Counted from the first letter of the stretch, positions 52,695-62,319 are shown. The stretch is 64,000 nucleotides of DNA from Undibacterium hunanense (GCF_014284335.1 NZ_JACOGF010000002.1:390659-454658), one strand, 5' to 3'. Made by a program: numbers and translations. The notes: generated from the sequence alone by a model not told the origin.

Positions 52695-54653
52695 ATGACA
52701 TTAAGACGACAATTACTTATTGCAATTTCAGTCATATTTTTTGCTGTATTCATAGGCCTGCAAATCCTGTCGGTGCTGACCACCAAAGATTATCTGCAAC
52801 AGCAGTTGGCATCTCATGCGCAAGATGCGGCAACCGCCTTGTCGCGGCCGCTGGAAGATGCCATGGCAAAAAATGACCAGACCCTGGCAGACATACAGAT
52901 CACGACCCTGTTTGATCGCGGCTATTACAAAAAAATAATGGTGCTGGATCCGGCTGGCAAGGTCATCATCAGTAAAGAACTTCCCGCCAACAAAGAAAAA
53001 GTGCCGACCTGGATGCCGGTGCTGTTTGATTTGCAAACGCCTCCCGGCGAAGCCTTTATTTCATCCGGCTGGCGTCAACTGGGCAAGGTGGTGGTCATCA
53101 GCCATCCTGCCTATGCCTATGAATACCTGTGGCGGTCCATGCAGGAAATGGCGCTGTGGATGTTTGTCATGTACCTCATCATCTGGGGGCTGACGGTGGT
53201 GTTGTTGCGTATCATCCTGAGCCCGCTGGAAAAAATTGAAGAAGTCGCCATCGCCATCCAGGAAAAACGTTTTCAACGCATTGAGGTGCTGCCACAGGCG
53301 CGTGAATTACAGCGTGTGGTAATTGCCATGAACCATATGTCGGACCGTATCTCTGCCTTGCTTGATGAAGAAATCGCCAAGGCCGAAACCTATCGTCGTG
53401 ATGCCTTTATGGATAAGGTCAGTGGCTTGGAAAACCGCCACGGTTTTGATCTGCGTTTCAATCACCTACTGTCAGAAGACGGGCGCTTCGATACCGCAGT
53501 GATCTTTGTGCTGGAATTTGATGGCCTGAAAGAATTCAATCACCAATACGGTTACCAGCAGGGCGATGCGTTGCTGGCGGACGTGTCTACCGTAGTACGG
53601 GAGGTCGTCAGCAAATATGCCAACATCGTGGGGCGCATAGGTGGTACCTCGATTGCTGCCGTCTGTATCGATGTTGACGAAAAAGGGATAGGCCAACTGG
53701 TCGATGTATTGCAATACCGCCTGAACCAGGTATTGCTGCGCGCATCCAGGCAAGTCAGCCTGGCGGCGGGGGCGGTGGTCTTTGGTCTTGCGCATACCCG
53801 TACCGATATTTTTTCGCGTGCTGATCTGGCCATAGAAACCATGCGCCAGTCCGGCACCGGGCAAATCAGTGTGGTTCATCTGGAAGAAAGCGAAACCCAA
53901 ATCGCCGGTTCACATGGCTGGCGCATCCTGATCCGCAACGCACTGGCAGAAAACCGCTGGGTATTGTTTGCGCAACCTGTCATGCGTCTGCAATTGCGCC
54001 AGTTAGTACACCACGAAGTATTTTCCCGCCTGCTTGATACCCAGGGCAACCTGGTTCCTGCGAATAAATTCCTGCCCATGGCCTTGCGTCATCAACTGAT
54101 GCCGGAAATTGATCAGGCCGTCATCACCCTGATCATCGACATGCTGCTGACACCCAATCCGGCATTCAAGCATATCGCCGTCAACGTGTCGCTACAATCG
54201 ATGGAAAGCCAGGATTTCTGTGACTGGTTGCTGGCACGTTTAAAATTTTCACCCGAACTGGCAGGCCGTCTGTCGGTGGAAATCAGCGAATTCGGTTGTG
54301 CCAGAGATCATGCCGTCACCAAAAAATTTGTAGCACTGCTGCGTGAGGCCGGCATCCGTTTTGGGGTGGACCATTTTGGTCTTGACCCACATGCCTTGAA
54401 CGTCATCCGCGAAATCCCGCCCGATTACATCAAGCTCGATGGCGGTTTGATACAGCAGATTGCCAGCAATGAAAGCAGCCACGCCCACCTGCGCGCCATC
54501 ATCAAATTCGCCCAGTCCATGGGCATACCGTTGATCGCACAAAATGTAGAAAGCGAAGAATCGCTGCAATTGCTGATGACAGACCAGATCGATTGCGGCC
54601 AGGGTTTTTACTTTGGCGTGCCGGAAAAAATAGTAGTGAGCAAGCCGGACTGA
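52695..54653 (+). CDS. lapD: LapD-type c-di-GMP receptor with degenerate GGDEF and EAL domains
   Basis: 652 residues: helix 7-27, LapD/MoxY periplasmic domain to about 150, helix 150-172, HAMP, degenerate GGDEF (RIGGTS in place of GGDEF) and degenerate EAL (HHEVFSRL; E-V-F replaces E-A-L). Loss of both catalytic signatures with conserved folds is the LapD pattern: it binds c-di-GMP and sequesters the periplasmic protease LapG, keeping adhesins at the surface. A LapG homologue is encoded convergently downstream. Confidence 0.88.
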   Translation: MTLRRQLLIAISVIFFAVFIGLQILSVLTTKDYLQQQLASHAQDAATALSRPLEDAMAKNDQTLADIQITTLFDRGYYKKIMVLDPAGKVIISKELPANKEKVPTWMPVLFDLQTPPGEAFISSGWRQLGKVVVISHPAYAYEYLWRSMQEMALWMFVMYLIIWGLTVVLLRIILSPLEKIEEVAIAIQEKRFQRIEVLPQARELQRVVIAMNHMSDRISALLDEEIAKAETYRRDAFMDKVSGLENRHGFDLRFNHLLSEDGRFDTAVIFVLEFDGLKEFNHQYGYQQGDALLADVSTVVREVVSKYANIVGRIGGTSIAAVCIDVDEKGIGQLVDVLQYRLNQVLLRASRQVSLAAGAVVFGLAHTRTDIFSRADLAIETMRQSGTGQISVVHLEESETQIAGSHGWRILIRNALAENRWVLFAQPVMRLQLRQLVHHEVFSRLLDTQGNLVPANKFLPMALRHQLMPEIDQAVITLIIDMLLTPNPAFKHIAVNVSLQSMESQDFCDWLLARLKFSPELAGRLSVEISEFGCARDHAVTKKFVALLREAGIRFGVDHFGLDPHALNVIREIPPDYIKLDGGLIQQIASNESSHAHLRAIIKFAQSMGIPLIAQNVESEESLQLLMTDQIDCGQGFYFGVPEKIVVSKPD

Positions 54654-54773
54654 TCAATATCGGAAGAAGTATAAAAGCGCAGATGCAGGTGGATACATTG
54701 GATACCTGAATGTACGTACTGCTGTCCGGCCCAATGTATTGGGCAAAATAGTGACTCATAAATCCCCTCCCTT

Positions 54774-54851
54774 TCAAGGGGATGGCGTCGGGGTTTCACA
54801 AAGCATGCTTTGCGAATTCCCAGACATTCCTCTCGAAGGGAAAAGAGCTTG
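54774..54851. repeat. Dispersed palindromic repeat related to the core of element C
   Basis: CCTCCCTTTCAAGGGGA followed by GTCGGGGTTTCA and the palindrome CAAAGCATGCTTTG (54799-54812). The order and spacing match the units in element C, with a different palindrome. Confidence 0.6.
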
Positions 54852-54874
54852 AAACACTTTTTCCAACGTAAGTA

Positions 54875-55576
54875 TTACATGCGCTTTTCTTTGTCCATCT
54901 TGTCTATCATGTCCTTCCATAAACGCACGGTGGATGCACCACCCTTGCGTGCACCGCCACTGGCCAGCCACAGGTCTTCATCATTGAAGCTGTAGACCGG
55001 TACCAGGTCGCTGCGGGCCGATGCCAGCTGGATGTCATCCACCAGATTATCCATGATCCATGGCTCTGCTGTGGGCGTAGGGTAGTACGCCAGCACCATG
55101 TGGGTTTCGCCTATGCGTATCGCCCTGACATAGGTGATACGCAGCCTGTCCACAGGCACGCCCAGGTCTTTCAGCGTCATGTATTTGGCGATGGCATAGT
55201 CTTCACAGTCCCCGCCCCACGAGGCCACAAATTCTGCCGGGGTGGCCCAGTAATCGGCTACGCCCCAGTGTTCCTGGTCGCTGACATAGGGTACGCGATT
55301 ATAAAAATCATTTACCTGGCGCAGCACCGGCATTTCATACTTGCCGTCGCTGGAGGCTGCAATGTTCCTGGCAAAGTCTTTGCCTGCTGCCGCGCTGATC
55401 TTGCGTACTGCATTTTGCATTTGTGTCAGGCGTCGTGGACCCTCAGCGCCAAAGCGCTTGTTCATCGATTCCAGTAAACCATACGAAAAATCCACCAGGC
55501 CGGAAAGTGCAACGGGGCTGGCGAAGGCAAGCAGGATACTGAAAACCAGGGCAATTTTTGCTACCGTACTTCGCAT
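54875..55576 (-). CDS. lapG: LapG-type periplasmic cysteine protease
   Basis: 233 residues from ATG 55576. Signal peptide (LLAFASPVALSG), then a transglutaminase-like fold with Cys in SWGGDCEDYAIAKY, His in IGETHMVLAYY and Asp in PWIMDNL, the C-H-D triad of LapG. It cleaves the N-terminus of large surface adhesins when LapD is not engaged by c-di-GMP. No adhesin gene is in the window. Confidence 0.87.
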   Translation of the reverse strand: MRSTVAKIALVFSILLAFASPVALSGLVDFSYGLLESMNKRFGAEGPRRLTQMQNAVRKISAAAGKDFARNIAASSDGKYEMPVLRQVNDFYNRVPYVSDQEHWGVADYWATPAEFVASWGGDCEDYAIAKYMTLKDLGVPVDRLRITYVRAIRIGETHMVLAYYPTPTAEPWIMDNLVDDIQLASARSDLVPVYSFNDEDLWLASGGARKGGASTVRLWKDMIDKMDKEKRM

Positions 55577-55788
55577 GTGCAAGTGATCCGGGCAACTGAA
55601 CAGTGAGTCAGGATGCTGGCATATTCGTCTTTTCCCAGGCTTGCATGGCATCCCTCCTTTGCGTGTTAGTGTATCTGTTTATGGCAATAGCCTGATAGCA
55701 ATCGTGCATATAAACATTGTTAAACAGCATACAATTCAACATTGCAGCAGCCCAAATGCACTACACCGATAGTAAAAAGGAAACCTCC

Positions 55789-56832
55789 ATGTCAGTCAGA
55801 CCACCCGTCCGCATCGATTTGCGCAGCGATACCGTTACCCGCCCCAGCAATGCTATGCGTGCCGTCATGCATACCGCCGAAGTCGGCGATGACGTGTATG
55901 GTGACGACCCCACCGTCAACCGCCTGCAAGCCTATGCCGCTGAACGCTTTGGCTATGCCGCCGCGCTATTTGCCCCGTCGGGTACACAAACCAATCTGCT
56001 GGCCTTGCTGGCGCATTGCGGGCGCGGTGATGAATACATCGTCGGGCAAGAAGCCCATACCTACAAATACGAAGGCGGTGGTGCCGCAGTCCTGGGTAGC
56101 ATACAGCCGCAACCATTGAACAATCAGGCAGACGGCAGCATTGCCCTTGGCGACATTGCTGCTGCGATCAAGCCCGATGATTTTCATTTTGCCCGCAGTC
56201 GTTTGCTGGCGCTGGAAAATACCATTGGTGGCCGCGTGCTGCCACCCGCCTATGTACAAGCTGCCACAAGCCTGGCCCATGAACGTGGTCTAGCTACCCA
56301 TCTGGATGGCGCACGCATCTGCAATGCTGCCGTCAAACTGGGTGTTGAGTTGAATGAGGTCGTGGCCGGTTTTGATAGCGTCTCGGTCTGCCTGTCCAAG
56401 GGGCTGGGTGCACCGGTCGGTTCGGTGTTATGTGGTGACAAGGATTTCATCAAAAGTGCGCTGCGCTGGCGCAAGATGCTGGGTGGCGGCATGCGTCAGG
56501 CGGGTGGTCTGGCAGCAGCAGGTCTGTATGCGCTGGAAAATAATATCCAGCGTCTGGCAGAAGACCATGCCAACGCACAAAGACTGGCTGCTGGTCTGCA
56601 ACAGATCGCCGTCTTGCAGGTGCAGACACCCCAGACCAACATCCTGTATGCCGACATCCCCGCAGCCGCCTGCGCCGGGCTGGAAACGCATTTGCTGGCA
56701 CAAGGCATACTGGCCCGTGTAACCCCGCACATGCGCATGGTCACCCATCTGGATGTATCCAGCGCAGATATTGATGAAGTCATTGCCGCCTTTCAGACTT
56801 ACTTTGCAAGCTGGAAGGCGGCAAGCGACTAA
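55789..56832 (+). CDS. ltaE: Low-specificity L-threonine aldolase
   Basis: 347 residues from ATG 55789 (AAGGAAACC upstream). PLP fold I enzyme: [52 protein letters not shown], and the PLP lysine in [16 protein letters not shown]. It splits threonine into glycine and acetaldehyde in the cytoplasm. Confidence 0.92.
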   Translation: MSVRPPVRIDLRSDTVTRPSNAMRAVMHTAEVGDDVYGDDPTVNRLQAYAAERFGYAAALFAPSGTQTNLLALLAHCGRGDEYIVGQEAHTYKYEGGGAAVLGSIQPQPLNNQADGSIALGDIAAAIKPDDFHFARSRLLALENTIGGRVLPPAYVQAATSLAHERGLATHLDGARICNAAVKLGVELNEVVAGFDSVSVCLSKGLGAPVGSVLCGDKDFIKSALRWRKMLGGGMRQAGGLAAAGLYALENNIQRLAEDHANAQRLAAGLQQIAVLQVQTPQTNILYADIPAAACAGLETHLLAQGILARVTPHMRMVTHLDVSSADIDEVIAAFQTYFASWKAASD

Positions 56833-56859
56833 GAGGCTAAGAAACTAAGCGACTAAATA

Positions 56860-57885
56860 TCAGTCAGTATTAAAAATCGGGCTGTAGATGATGACGCGGT
56901 CAATACTGACCGTGGTCTGATCATCGCTGACTGCCAAGTTTTCAACGCAAGGCATACTCGCCATGTCCTGGCCCAGATTGCCTTGCGGATGCGCGACTTT
57001 GGCAACGATGTTAAACAGGCTGACGCTTTGACTCAGCGATGCCTGACCGGGGTTTTCCAGGCAAAAATAAGCGATATTCTGTTCTTGCGCTTGCCCGCCA
57101 CCATCTGTTAGCTGCATGGGAAAACTGACACTGATCTTGTTGGCTATATTCAGTATGGTCTGGGTCCAGGTTTGTGTCGTTGCATCATAGACGATGCGAC
57201 AGACCAGGATATCACCAGGCCGGACCGCCATGCGCGGCCCGCCAAAACAGCCAAACACCGGGCTGTCGGCATTTTCGGTATTCACATACTGGCCAGAAAT
57301 CCACCATCCGCTTTCAGGCAATTGCGTAGGGTTGGGCGCGCATGAGGTGCTGTGCACACTGCAGTAAGTCAGCACTGGTTGCAATACACCACGGCCTACC
57401 GGTGCGAAATGCTCACCACCCGGCTGCAAGCCCGGCCAGATAAAGAGCACACCTTTGTCACTGGTAGCAAAGGGCACCTGCATGCTGGCCTGTAAAGAAA
57501 CCCAGCCATTGCCCTGTGGTGCGCAAAGGCTGACTATGCGGCCTTTGGGGGCCGGTTTTTCATATACATCGGCACCTGCTTCGGTACCCAATACCGGTTT
57601 GCCAGAAAAAAATACCACGTCGCCCGCGTGCAAAATTCTTTGCCTGGCCAGTATCGTGAAATGCTTTACATAAAAAAAGAAAGTGATGCGGTCATTGTCG
57701 GCGGCAAATGCCTTGGCCTCGGCCAGGGTCATGCAGGGTTTGCGACATACTTCCTGTGTCCAGTCGGCCTCGTCATGCATGACCATGCCGGGAATTTTTA
57801 CCCACTGCAGGCCAGCTTCTTCCTTGTAAAAATTGAAGGGCTTCCTGGCTTCCGGTATGGCGATGTCCCTGTCTGTTTTTCTCAT
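56860..57885 (-). CDS. Large hypothetical protein
   Basis: 341 residues, no signal peptide. Cys/Trp-rich beta-type sequence with motifs FNFYKEEAGLQWVKIPGMV, GVLFIWPGLQPGGEHFAP, GWWISGQYVNTEN and FGGPRMAVRPGD. Not recognised. Same strand as the following two genes and probably the end of a small operon with the 108-residue gene (37 bases apart). Confidence 0.7.
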   Translation of the reverse strand: MRKTDRDIAIPEARKPFNFYKEEAGLQWVKIPGMVMHDEADWTQEVCRKPCMTLAEAKAFAADNDRITFFFYVKHFTILARQRILHAGDVVFFSGKPVLGTEAGADVYEKPAPKGRIVSLCAPQGNGWVSLQASMQVPFATSDKGVLFIWPGLQPGGEHFAPVGRGVLQPVLTYCSVHSTSCAPNPTQLPESGWWISGQYVNTENADSPVFGCFGGPRMAVRPGDILVCRIVYDATTQTWTQTILNIANKISVSFPMQLTDGGGQAQEQNIAYFCLENPGQASLSQSVSLFNIVAKVAHPQGNLGQDMASMPCVENLAVSDDQTTVSIDRVIIYSPIFNTD

Positions 57886-57922
57886 TATCGGTCCTCTGCC
57901 TGACAGGCAGGCGATTGCTGGA

Positions 57923-58249
57923 TCAGGTCGGCGTGTCTGATTTGATTTCTACGCTGCCATCACTCTTTCTGCGTCTGTCACTACTGACACGGCTGTTTTG
58001 CAAAATCCGTGACGGGTCCTGGCGACGGTCTGATTTTCTTCTGTCGAAACGTGGTTGTGTGTCACCAAATATTTCGCGCAGTTTGCTGGTATCGGCGGCA
58101 TTGTCATCATCGGTCGGCGAACTTTGTCCAAACAGATGAGCCTGCAGCCTTAGCAGCGGCGGCAAGCGATCCTGGAAACCGGTGAAATCGCCGTAAGGAT
58201 CGGCTTTCATGAGCATGTCTACAGTCGTGATTTTCTGCGCGAATTTCAT
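57923..58249 (-). CDS. Small hypothetical protein
   Basis: 108 residues, ATG preceded by CAGGAG. Short alpha-helical start (FAQKITTVDMLMKADPYGDF), then charged Arg/Asp-rich region with repeated DRRKSDRR-like stretches. Unknown. Confidence 0.65.
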   Translation of the reverse strand: MKFAQKITTVDMLMKADPYGDFTGFQDRLPPLLRLQAHLFGQSSPTDDDNAADTSKLREIFGDTQPRFDRRKSDRRQDPSRILQNSRVSSDRRRKSDGSVEIKSDTPT

Positions 58250-58417
58250 GTCTGACTCCTGTTTCTAAGTTAAGACTTCCACCTGTCCCTGGTCCAGTCC
58301 ATCATCAAGGCTGGCTGGCCGCTTTACTGAACATAGTCAAAATCCGTGCCAGCAAAAAAAGTGTGATATCGGGGCTTTGGGCGCTGGTTTACGCGTGTTG
58401 TTGCGTAAAAAGCCGCT

Positions 58418-58454
58418 ATTTACATGTCAACGCAGCGTTTATCTACATGTAAAT
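58418..58454. repeat. ACATGT inverted repeat downstream of the membrane-protein gene
   Basis: ATTTACATGT and ACATGTAAAT are separated by 17 bases. Similar TTTACAT and TGACATGTCA sequences recur at 59178-59225 before the sigma-54 activator gene. Possibly shared operator sites. Confidence 0.4.
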
Positions 58455-58455
58455 A

Positions 58456-59067
58456 TCAATCACAAGCCACGGCTTGCCGCATCAACCCCAGGTTCAACAG
58501 ATCAACCGCGCTCTTGCCTGGCCTGGCAGGCTTTTTTGCAACGCGCCTGGTGGATTGATTGGTCAGGTGATTCGTGGCCGCATTCGTGGCTGCATTAGTG
58601 ACTGGACTCGTGACGTGATTAGCCACAGGCTGTGCCGGGCGGGTGACTTTTTCTTCATCCTTGACCAGACCGATAGTGGTAGACCAGGCCTTGTCTTTCG
58701 ATGCCCAGGTGGTGGCCCACAGGTAAGGTTTTTCCATGATGGAAGGTGCAGGTTCTGGCTGCGAGCGCAGGCGTATGCGGGTTGAGGTGTGGATAGCTGC
58801 CGCCCATGCAGCCTGTGGATCATGGGTGGGCAGGCACATGGCGACCGTGCCGGTGCTGATACGGGTGCGGCCCAGGTAATGTGGCGCACGCTCTACGTTC
58901 TTTTGTATCAGGGCACTACGGGTTTCGTGGTAATACACATCATCCATCAGCAAACGCATGGCGATTTTACGTGCCAGCCTGGCCTTCAGCGTCATTCTGC
59001 TTAACAGGATAAACAGAATAAACAGCAGTACATTGGATAAAATCCATAACATTTCAGTTGGTAACAT
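58456..59067 (-). CDS. Hypothetical membrane-anchored protein
   Basis: 203 residues from ATG 59067 (GGGAGAG upstream). One N-terminal helix (MLWILSNVLLFILFILLSRM), then a soluble domain with RKIAMRLLMDDVYYHETRSALIQKN and TIGLVKDEEK, and a basic/Asn-rich tail containing four ATN/NHLT-type repeats. Unknown; divergent from the sigma-54 activator gene. Confidence 0.6.
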   Translation of the reverse strand: MLPTEMLWILSNVLLFILFILLSRMTLKARLARKIAMRLLMDDVYYHETRSALIQKNVERAPHYLGRTRISTGTVAMCLPTHDPQAAWAAAIHTSTRIRLRSQPEPAPSIMEKPYLWATTWASKDKAWSTTIGLVKDEEKVTRPAQPVANHVTSPVTNAATNAATNHLTNQSTRRVAKKPARPGKSAVDLLNLGLMRQAVACD

Positions 59068-59228
59068 TTTCTCTCTCCCCAAATTGCAGGCCATCATCGC
59101 CTGCCGTATGTGGTGATAATTGCAAGCAGCGTGCCAGCTGCTTTCTACTGGGAGAGCAGGTATTTGTGATTGCAGGTTGACATGTCAAGCACACAAATTT
59201 ACATTGAGGCTTTACATATGCTGTACAC

Positions 59229-60752
59229 ATGATGACCGATACCGATTACACGCTGACCTCGCCCCTCTCCAGGCTGTCTGACAATGCGTCAGCCTTGCTG
59301 GGCCTGACGGTTGTCTGGCATCCAGACAGCCAGCGCATAGGCGAACAGTTTATTGCCAGCAACCCTGATGGCCTGGTCGAAGTCAGCCGTTTCCTGCCCC
59401 TGTTCCGTCATCCGGCCAAAGAAGGCCTGGCCCTGGGCTATGGTGGCATTTCGCGTGACCCCGTACGCATTACGCGTGACGGCAATGACGGCATCGTCAT
59501 CACACCGCCCGCCAGCCGCATGGTGGTGGAAGTCAATGGCACAGAAATCACCGCCCCGGTAGCGTTAAGCCGTGAACAGATCGAAGCGGGCGTCATCCTT
59601 GGTCTGGGGCGGGCCATCCTGATCTGCCTGCACTGGATGCGCTGCCTGCCCAAACACAATCCTGCCCACGGCTTTGTCGGCGTCGGCAGTGCTGCTATCG
59701 TCGCCCGCGACCAGATACGCCAGGTGGCCGGTACAGAGTTGCCCGTGCTGTTATTGGGTGAAACCGGCACCGGCAAAGAAATCGCCGCCCGCGCCATCCA
59801 TGCCTACAGCAAGCGCGCCAATGCACAACTGGTCAGTGTCAACATGGCCGCATTGAACGAAGCTCTGGCCGCTGCCGATTTGTTTGGTGCTGTCAAAGGT
59901 GCCTACACCGGCGCACAAAATGCCCGCAAAGGCCTGTTTGCCGAGGCAGAAGGGGCAACACTCTTCCTCGATGAAATCGGCAATACCCCGGCCAGCATCC
60001 AGCCCATGCTGTTGCGCGTGCTGGAAAGCGGCGATTACCGGCCACTGGGTGCACAGAACGACCAAAAGTCCAGCGCCCGCCTGATCGCCGCGACCGACCA
60101 GGACCTGTACAGCGAAGGCTTCAACCAGGCCCTGCTGCGCCGCCTGGAAAGCTTCATCATCCACCTGCCACCCTTGCGTGCCAGGCGTGAAGATATAGGC
60201 GTGCTGCTGCTGCATCTGCTCAGCACCAGCAAAATGCCGAATGACCTGGGTACCAATCTGCCGGTGGCACTGGTCAGCGAATTTGCCAACTACGACTGGC
60301 CAGGCAATATCCGCCAGTTGTCGCACGTCTTGCGCCGCGCCTTGCTGGCCCTGCAGCTGGGCGAGGTGCCACAATTGGCCAGCCTGGTCAAAACCACCCA
60401 CAAGCCTGCATCAGCAGGCGCAGAGCAAGCCACCATCACCGCCGACAGCAAAATCCCGCTGCCCGTCGTCCCGCGCAAGAAATTGACCGAACTCGGCGAA
60501 GACGATGTCTTGCGCGCCATGGAAAACAATGACTGGTATATACAGGGTGCCGCGCAAGAGCTGGGTATCTCACGCCCGTCGATGTACAAGCTGCTCGACA
60601 GCCACAGCCAGATACGCCGCGCCGAACAGATACCCATGGAAGAAATTCGCCAGACACTGGAAACCAGCGCTGGCGATATTGAAGCATGCGCCGCGTTATT
60701 GAAAACGCCTAGTGAGGCGTTGCGGCGGTATTTGAAGGTGGTGGGGGGGTAG
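59229..60752 (+). CDS. Sigma-54-dependent Fis-family transcriptional activator with FHA-like N-terminus
   Basis: 507 residues: N-terminal FHA-like beta domain (about 40-115, with GYGGISRDPVRITRDG), AAA+ core with Walker A LLGETGTGKEI, the sigma-54 contact GAYTGA (usual GAFTGA), Walker B TLFLDEIGNTP, RLIAATDQDL, ANYDWPGNIRQL, and a Fis-like C-terminal HTH (GISRPSMYKLLDSH). It would remodel sigma-54 holoenzyme after phosphothreonine- or partner-dependent activation. It converges on the mini-gene array that starts seven bases later. Confidence 0.9.
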   Translation: MMTDTDYTLTSPLSRLSDNASALLGLTVVWHPDSQRIGEQFIASNPDGLVEVSRFLPLFRHPAKEGLALGYGGISRDPVRITRDGNDGIVITPPASRMVVEVNGTEITAPVALSREQIEAGVILGLGRAILICLHWMRCLPKHNPAHGFVGVGSAAIVARDQIRQVAGTELPVLLLGETGTGKEIAARAIHAYSKRANAQLVSVNMAALNEALAAADLFGAVKGAYTGAQNARKGLFAEAEGATLFLDEIGNTPASIQPMLLRVLESGDYRPLGAQNDQKSSARLIAATDQDLYSEGFNQALLRRLESFIIHLPPLRARREDIGVLLLHLLSTSKMPNDLGTNLPVALVSEFANYDWPGNIRQLSHVLRRALLALQLGEVPQLASLVKTTHKPASAGAEQATITADSKIPLPVVPRKKLTELGEDDVLRAMENNDWYIQGAAQELGISRPSMYKLLDSHSQIRRAEQIPMEEIRQTLETSAGDIEACAALLKTPSEALRRYLKVVGG

Positions 60753-60758
60753 GGGATA

Positions 60759-60902
60759 TCAGCCGCCAGATTCAACATCTACTTCAGGACCACCCGCTAC
60801 GCTCAAAATTTCGTTGTCGGTCAGAATACGCATTTCGTGTTCTTGGCCAGATTGATGTTGTTTGATTTCGACTTCGGATGTGTTTAATTCAGTGGTTTTC
60901 AT
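60759..60902 (-). CDS. Double-glycine-leader mini-peptide 1
   Basis: 47 codons with AAGGAA before the ATG. Leader MRILTDNEILSVAGG, then core PEVDVESGG. It belongs to an array of six homologues at 60759-62124, last in transcription order. The GG cleavage motif fits a C39-type peptidase, whose gene lies at 63760. No Cys in the core. Confidence 0.8.
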   Translation of the reverse strand: MKTTELNTSEVEIKQHQSGQEHEMRILTDNEILSVAGGPEVDVESGG

Positions 60903-60982
60903 GGATTTCCTTAACAATATGGATAAATGCAAAAAATTTCATGGATTTTGGTATGGCGTTTATTGCTTTAGCTCTGAGTTTA

Positions 60983-61150
60983 TTAACCAGTGCCAGATTC
61001 AACATCTACTTCAGGTCCACCTGCCACGCTCAACACTTCGCTTTCAGTCAGCATACGTATCTCCATCTGCTGATCTGATGGATGCTGATTGATATCTGTA
61101 TTGGACTTGTTCAATGTTGAATGGCTGTATTCGTTCCCGGCATTTTTCAT
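60983..61150 (-). CDS. Double-glycine-leader mini-peptide 2
   Basis: 55 codons: an N-terminal MKNAGNEYSHSTLNKSNTD stretch, leader MRMLTESEVLSVAGG-type, core PEVDVESGTG. Its N-terminal half is most like that of peptide 5, which suggests a recent duplication within the array. Confidence 0.8.
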   Translation of the reverse strand: MKNAGNEYSHSTLNKSNTDINQHPSDQQMEIRMLTESEVLSVAGGPEVDVESGTG

Positions 61151-61230
61151 ATAGGTTCTTTCACTTAATCGTATATCGTTATGCGCTGTTGGGCTTGATT
61201 GCTCAAGCCCATGTTCCGGGCACTTGATAA

Positions 61231-61392
61231 CTAGCCGCCGGTACCCGATTCAACGTCTACTTCAGGTCCGCCAGCAACAACCAAAACTTCACAGTCGGTC
61301 AGAACACGCATTTCCAGTTCTTGAGCGGATTGATGCAGCGCGTTTTCAACATCAGATTTGTTCATAGACGTAGTGATCTCTGTATTTCTCAT
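61231..61392 (-). CDS. Double-glycine-leader mini-peptide 3
   Basis: 53 codons with AAAGGA before the ATG: leader ELEMRVLTDCEVLVVAGG, core PEVDVESGTGG. The N-terminal half (MRNTEITTSMNKSDVENALH) is close to peptide 4, and to peptide 1 less so. Confidence 0.8.
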   Translation of the reverse strand: MRNTEITTSMNKSDVENALHQSAQELEMRVLTDCEVLVVAGGPEVDVESGTGG

Positions 61393-61460
61393 GAATTTTC
61401 CTTTTGACATGAGTCGTTAATTGATAAGGACTGAACTTGAGCCAGGGCTAACGACGATTG

Positions 61461-61622
61461 TTAGCCACCACCCTGTGACTCTACATCCACTTCAGGTCCG
61501 CCAGCCACACCCAGCACTTCACTATCAGTCAGCACACGCATTTCCAGTTTTTGACCGGATTGATGCTGTGCGCTGTCAACATCGAATTTATTCAAGGATG
61601 TAGTGATTTCTGCATTTTTCAT
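61461..61622 (-). CDS. Double-glycine-leader mini-peptide 4
   Basis: 53 codons with AAAGGA before the ATG: KLEMRVLTDSEVLGVAGG, then core PEVDVESQGGG. Differs from peptide 3 mainly by isolated substitutions, so the pair is a tandem duplication. Confidence 0.8.
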   Translation of the reverse strand: MKNAEITTSLNKFDVDSAQHQSGQKLEMRVLTDSEVLGVAGGPEVDVESQGGG

Positions 61623-61692
61623 GGATTTTCCTTTGGGTATGAACCGCTAATTGATTACGACTGAGCGTGGATTGTGACTAATGAACCACCTC

Positions 61693-61866
61693 TTAACCGC
61701 CACCACCTTGTGACTCAACATCAACCTCAGGCCCACCACCCACGTTCAATATTTCACTATCAGTCAGCATACGCATTTCGATTTCCTGATCTGAGGGGCG
61801 CTGATTGATACCGGTATCAGATTTGTTCAATGTTGAATGACTGCATGTATTTCCAGTATTTTTCAT
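61693..61866 (-). CDS. Double-glycine-leader mini-peptide 5
   Basis: 57 codons starting at the ATG at 61866, not at the in-frame ATG eight codons earlier, to match the other members. Leader IEMRMLTDSEILNVGGG, core PEVDVESQGGG. Confidence 0.8.
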   Translation of the reverse strand: MKNTGNTCSHSTLNKSDTGINQRPSDQEIEMRMLTDSEILNVGGGPEVDVESQGGGG

Positions 61867-61947
61867 ATTGGCACTTTCAATAAATCGCATATCAATATAA
61901 TTTATTTGGCTTGATTTTTCATGCCGATGTTATTAACGCTTGATAGT

Positions 61948-62124
61948 TTAGCCGCCACTACCAGATTCAACGTCTACTTCAGGTCCGCCAGCCACACCAA
62001 GCACTTCATGATCTGACAGAACGCGCATCGTGCTTACGGCGCTTGCGTCTTGAATATGGGTTTGGGATATAAGGGTTGATTCCTTGATTTGCGAAATCGA
62101 TGTTTCGCCAGAGATATGATGCAT
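61948..62124 (-). CDS. Double-glycine-leader mini-peptide 6 (first of the array)
   Basis: 58 codons with GGAGGAAGA before the ATG, the strongest ribosome binding site of the six. The N-terminus (MHHISGETSISQIKEST) is the most divergent, but the last part is again MRVLSDHEVLGVAGG, then PEVDVESGSGG. It is nearest to the divergent promoter region shared with the exporter genes. Confidence 0.8.
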   Translation of the reverse strand: MHHISGETSISQIKESTLISQTHIQDASAVSTMRVLSDHEVLGVAGGPEVDVESGSGG

Positions 62125-62290
62125 TCTTCCTCCAGTATGTTGAGAGAATTCATCTTTCAGGGTTGCAATTCATGTGTCAGGAACACGATGGTTTGCCCGA
62201 ATAAAGATATAGTCAAAGAATGTGAATTGCAAGTGCATTCATACATTTTTTATTTGATGATCTTTGCGGTATATTGTCAGTCTTACTTTG

Positions 62291-62319
62291 TTGACAGATT
62301 AAGGCGGGCAAAAATTATA
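62291..62319 (+). promoter_or_regulatory. Sigma-70-like promoter of the exporter genes
   Basis: TTGACA (62291-62296), 17 bases, ATTATA (62314-62319). It overlaps the first in-frame ATG of the adaptor frame (62319), so translation from that ATG is unlikely on a transcript from this promoter; it favours the ATG at 62367. Confidence 0.6.

Noticed and set aside
60759..62124. Mini-gene array as a repeat artefact only
   Set aside because: All six have a start, an upstream ribosome-binding-like sequence in most cases, an open frame, and the same conserved protein motif with synonymous and nonsynonymous change confined to the leader side.
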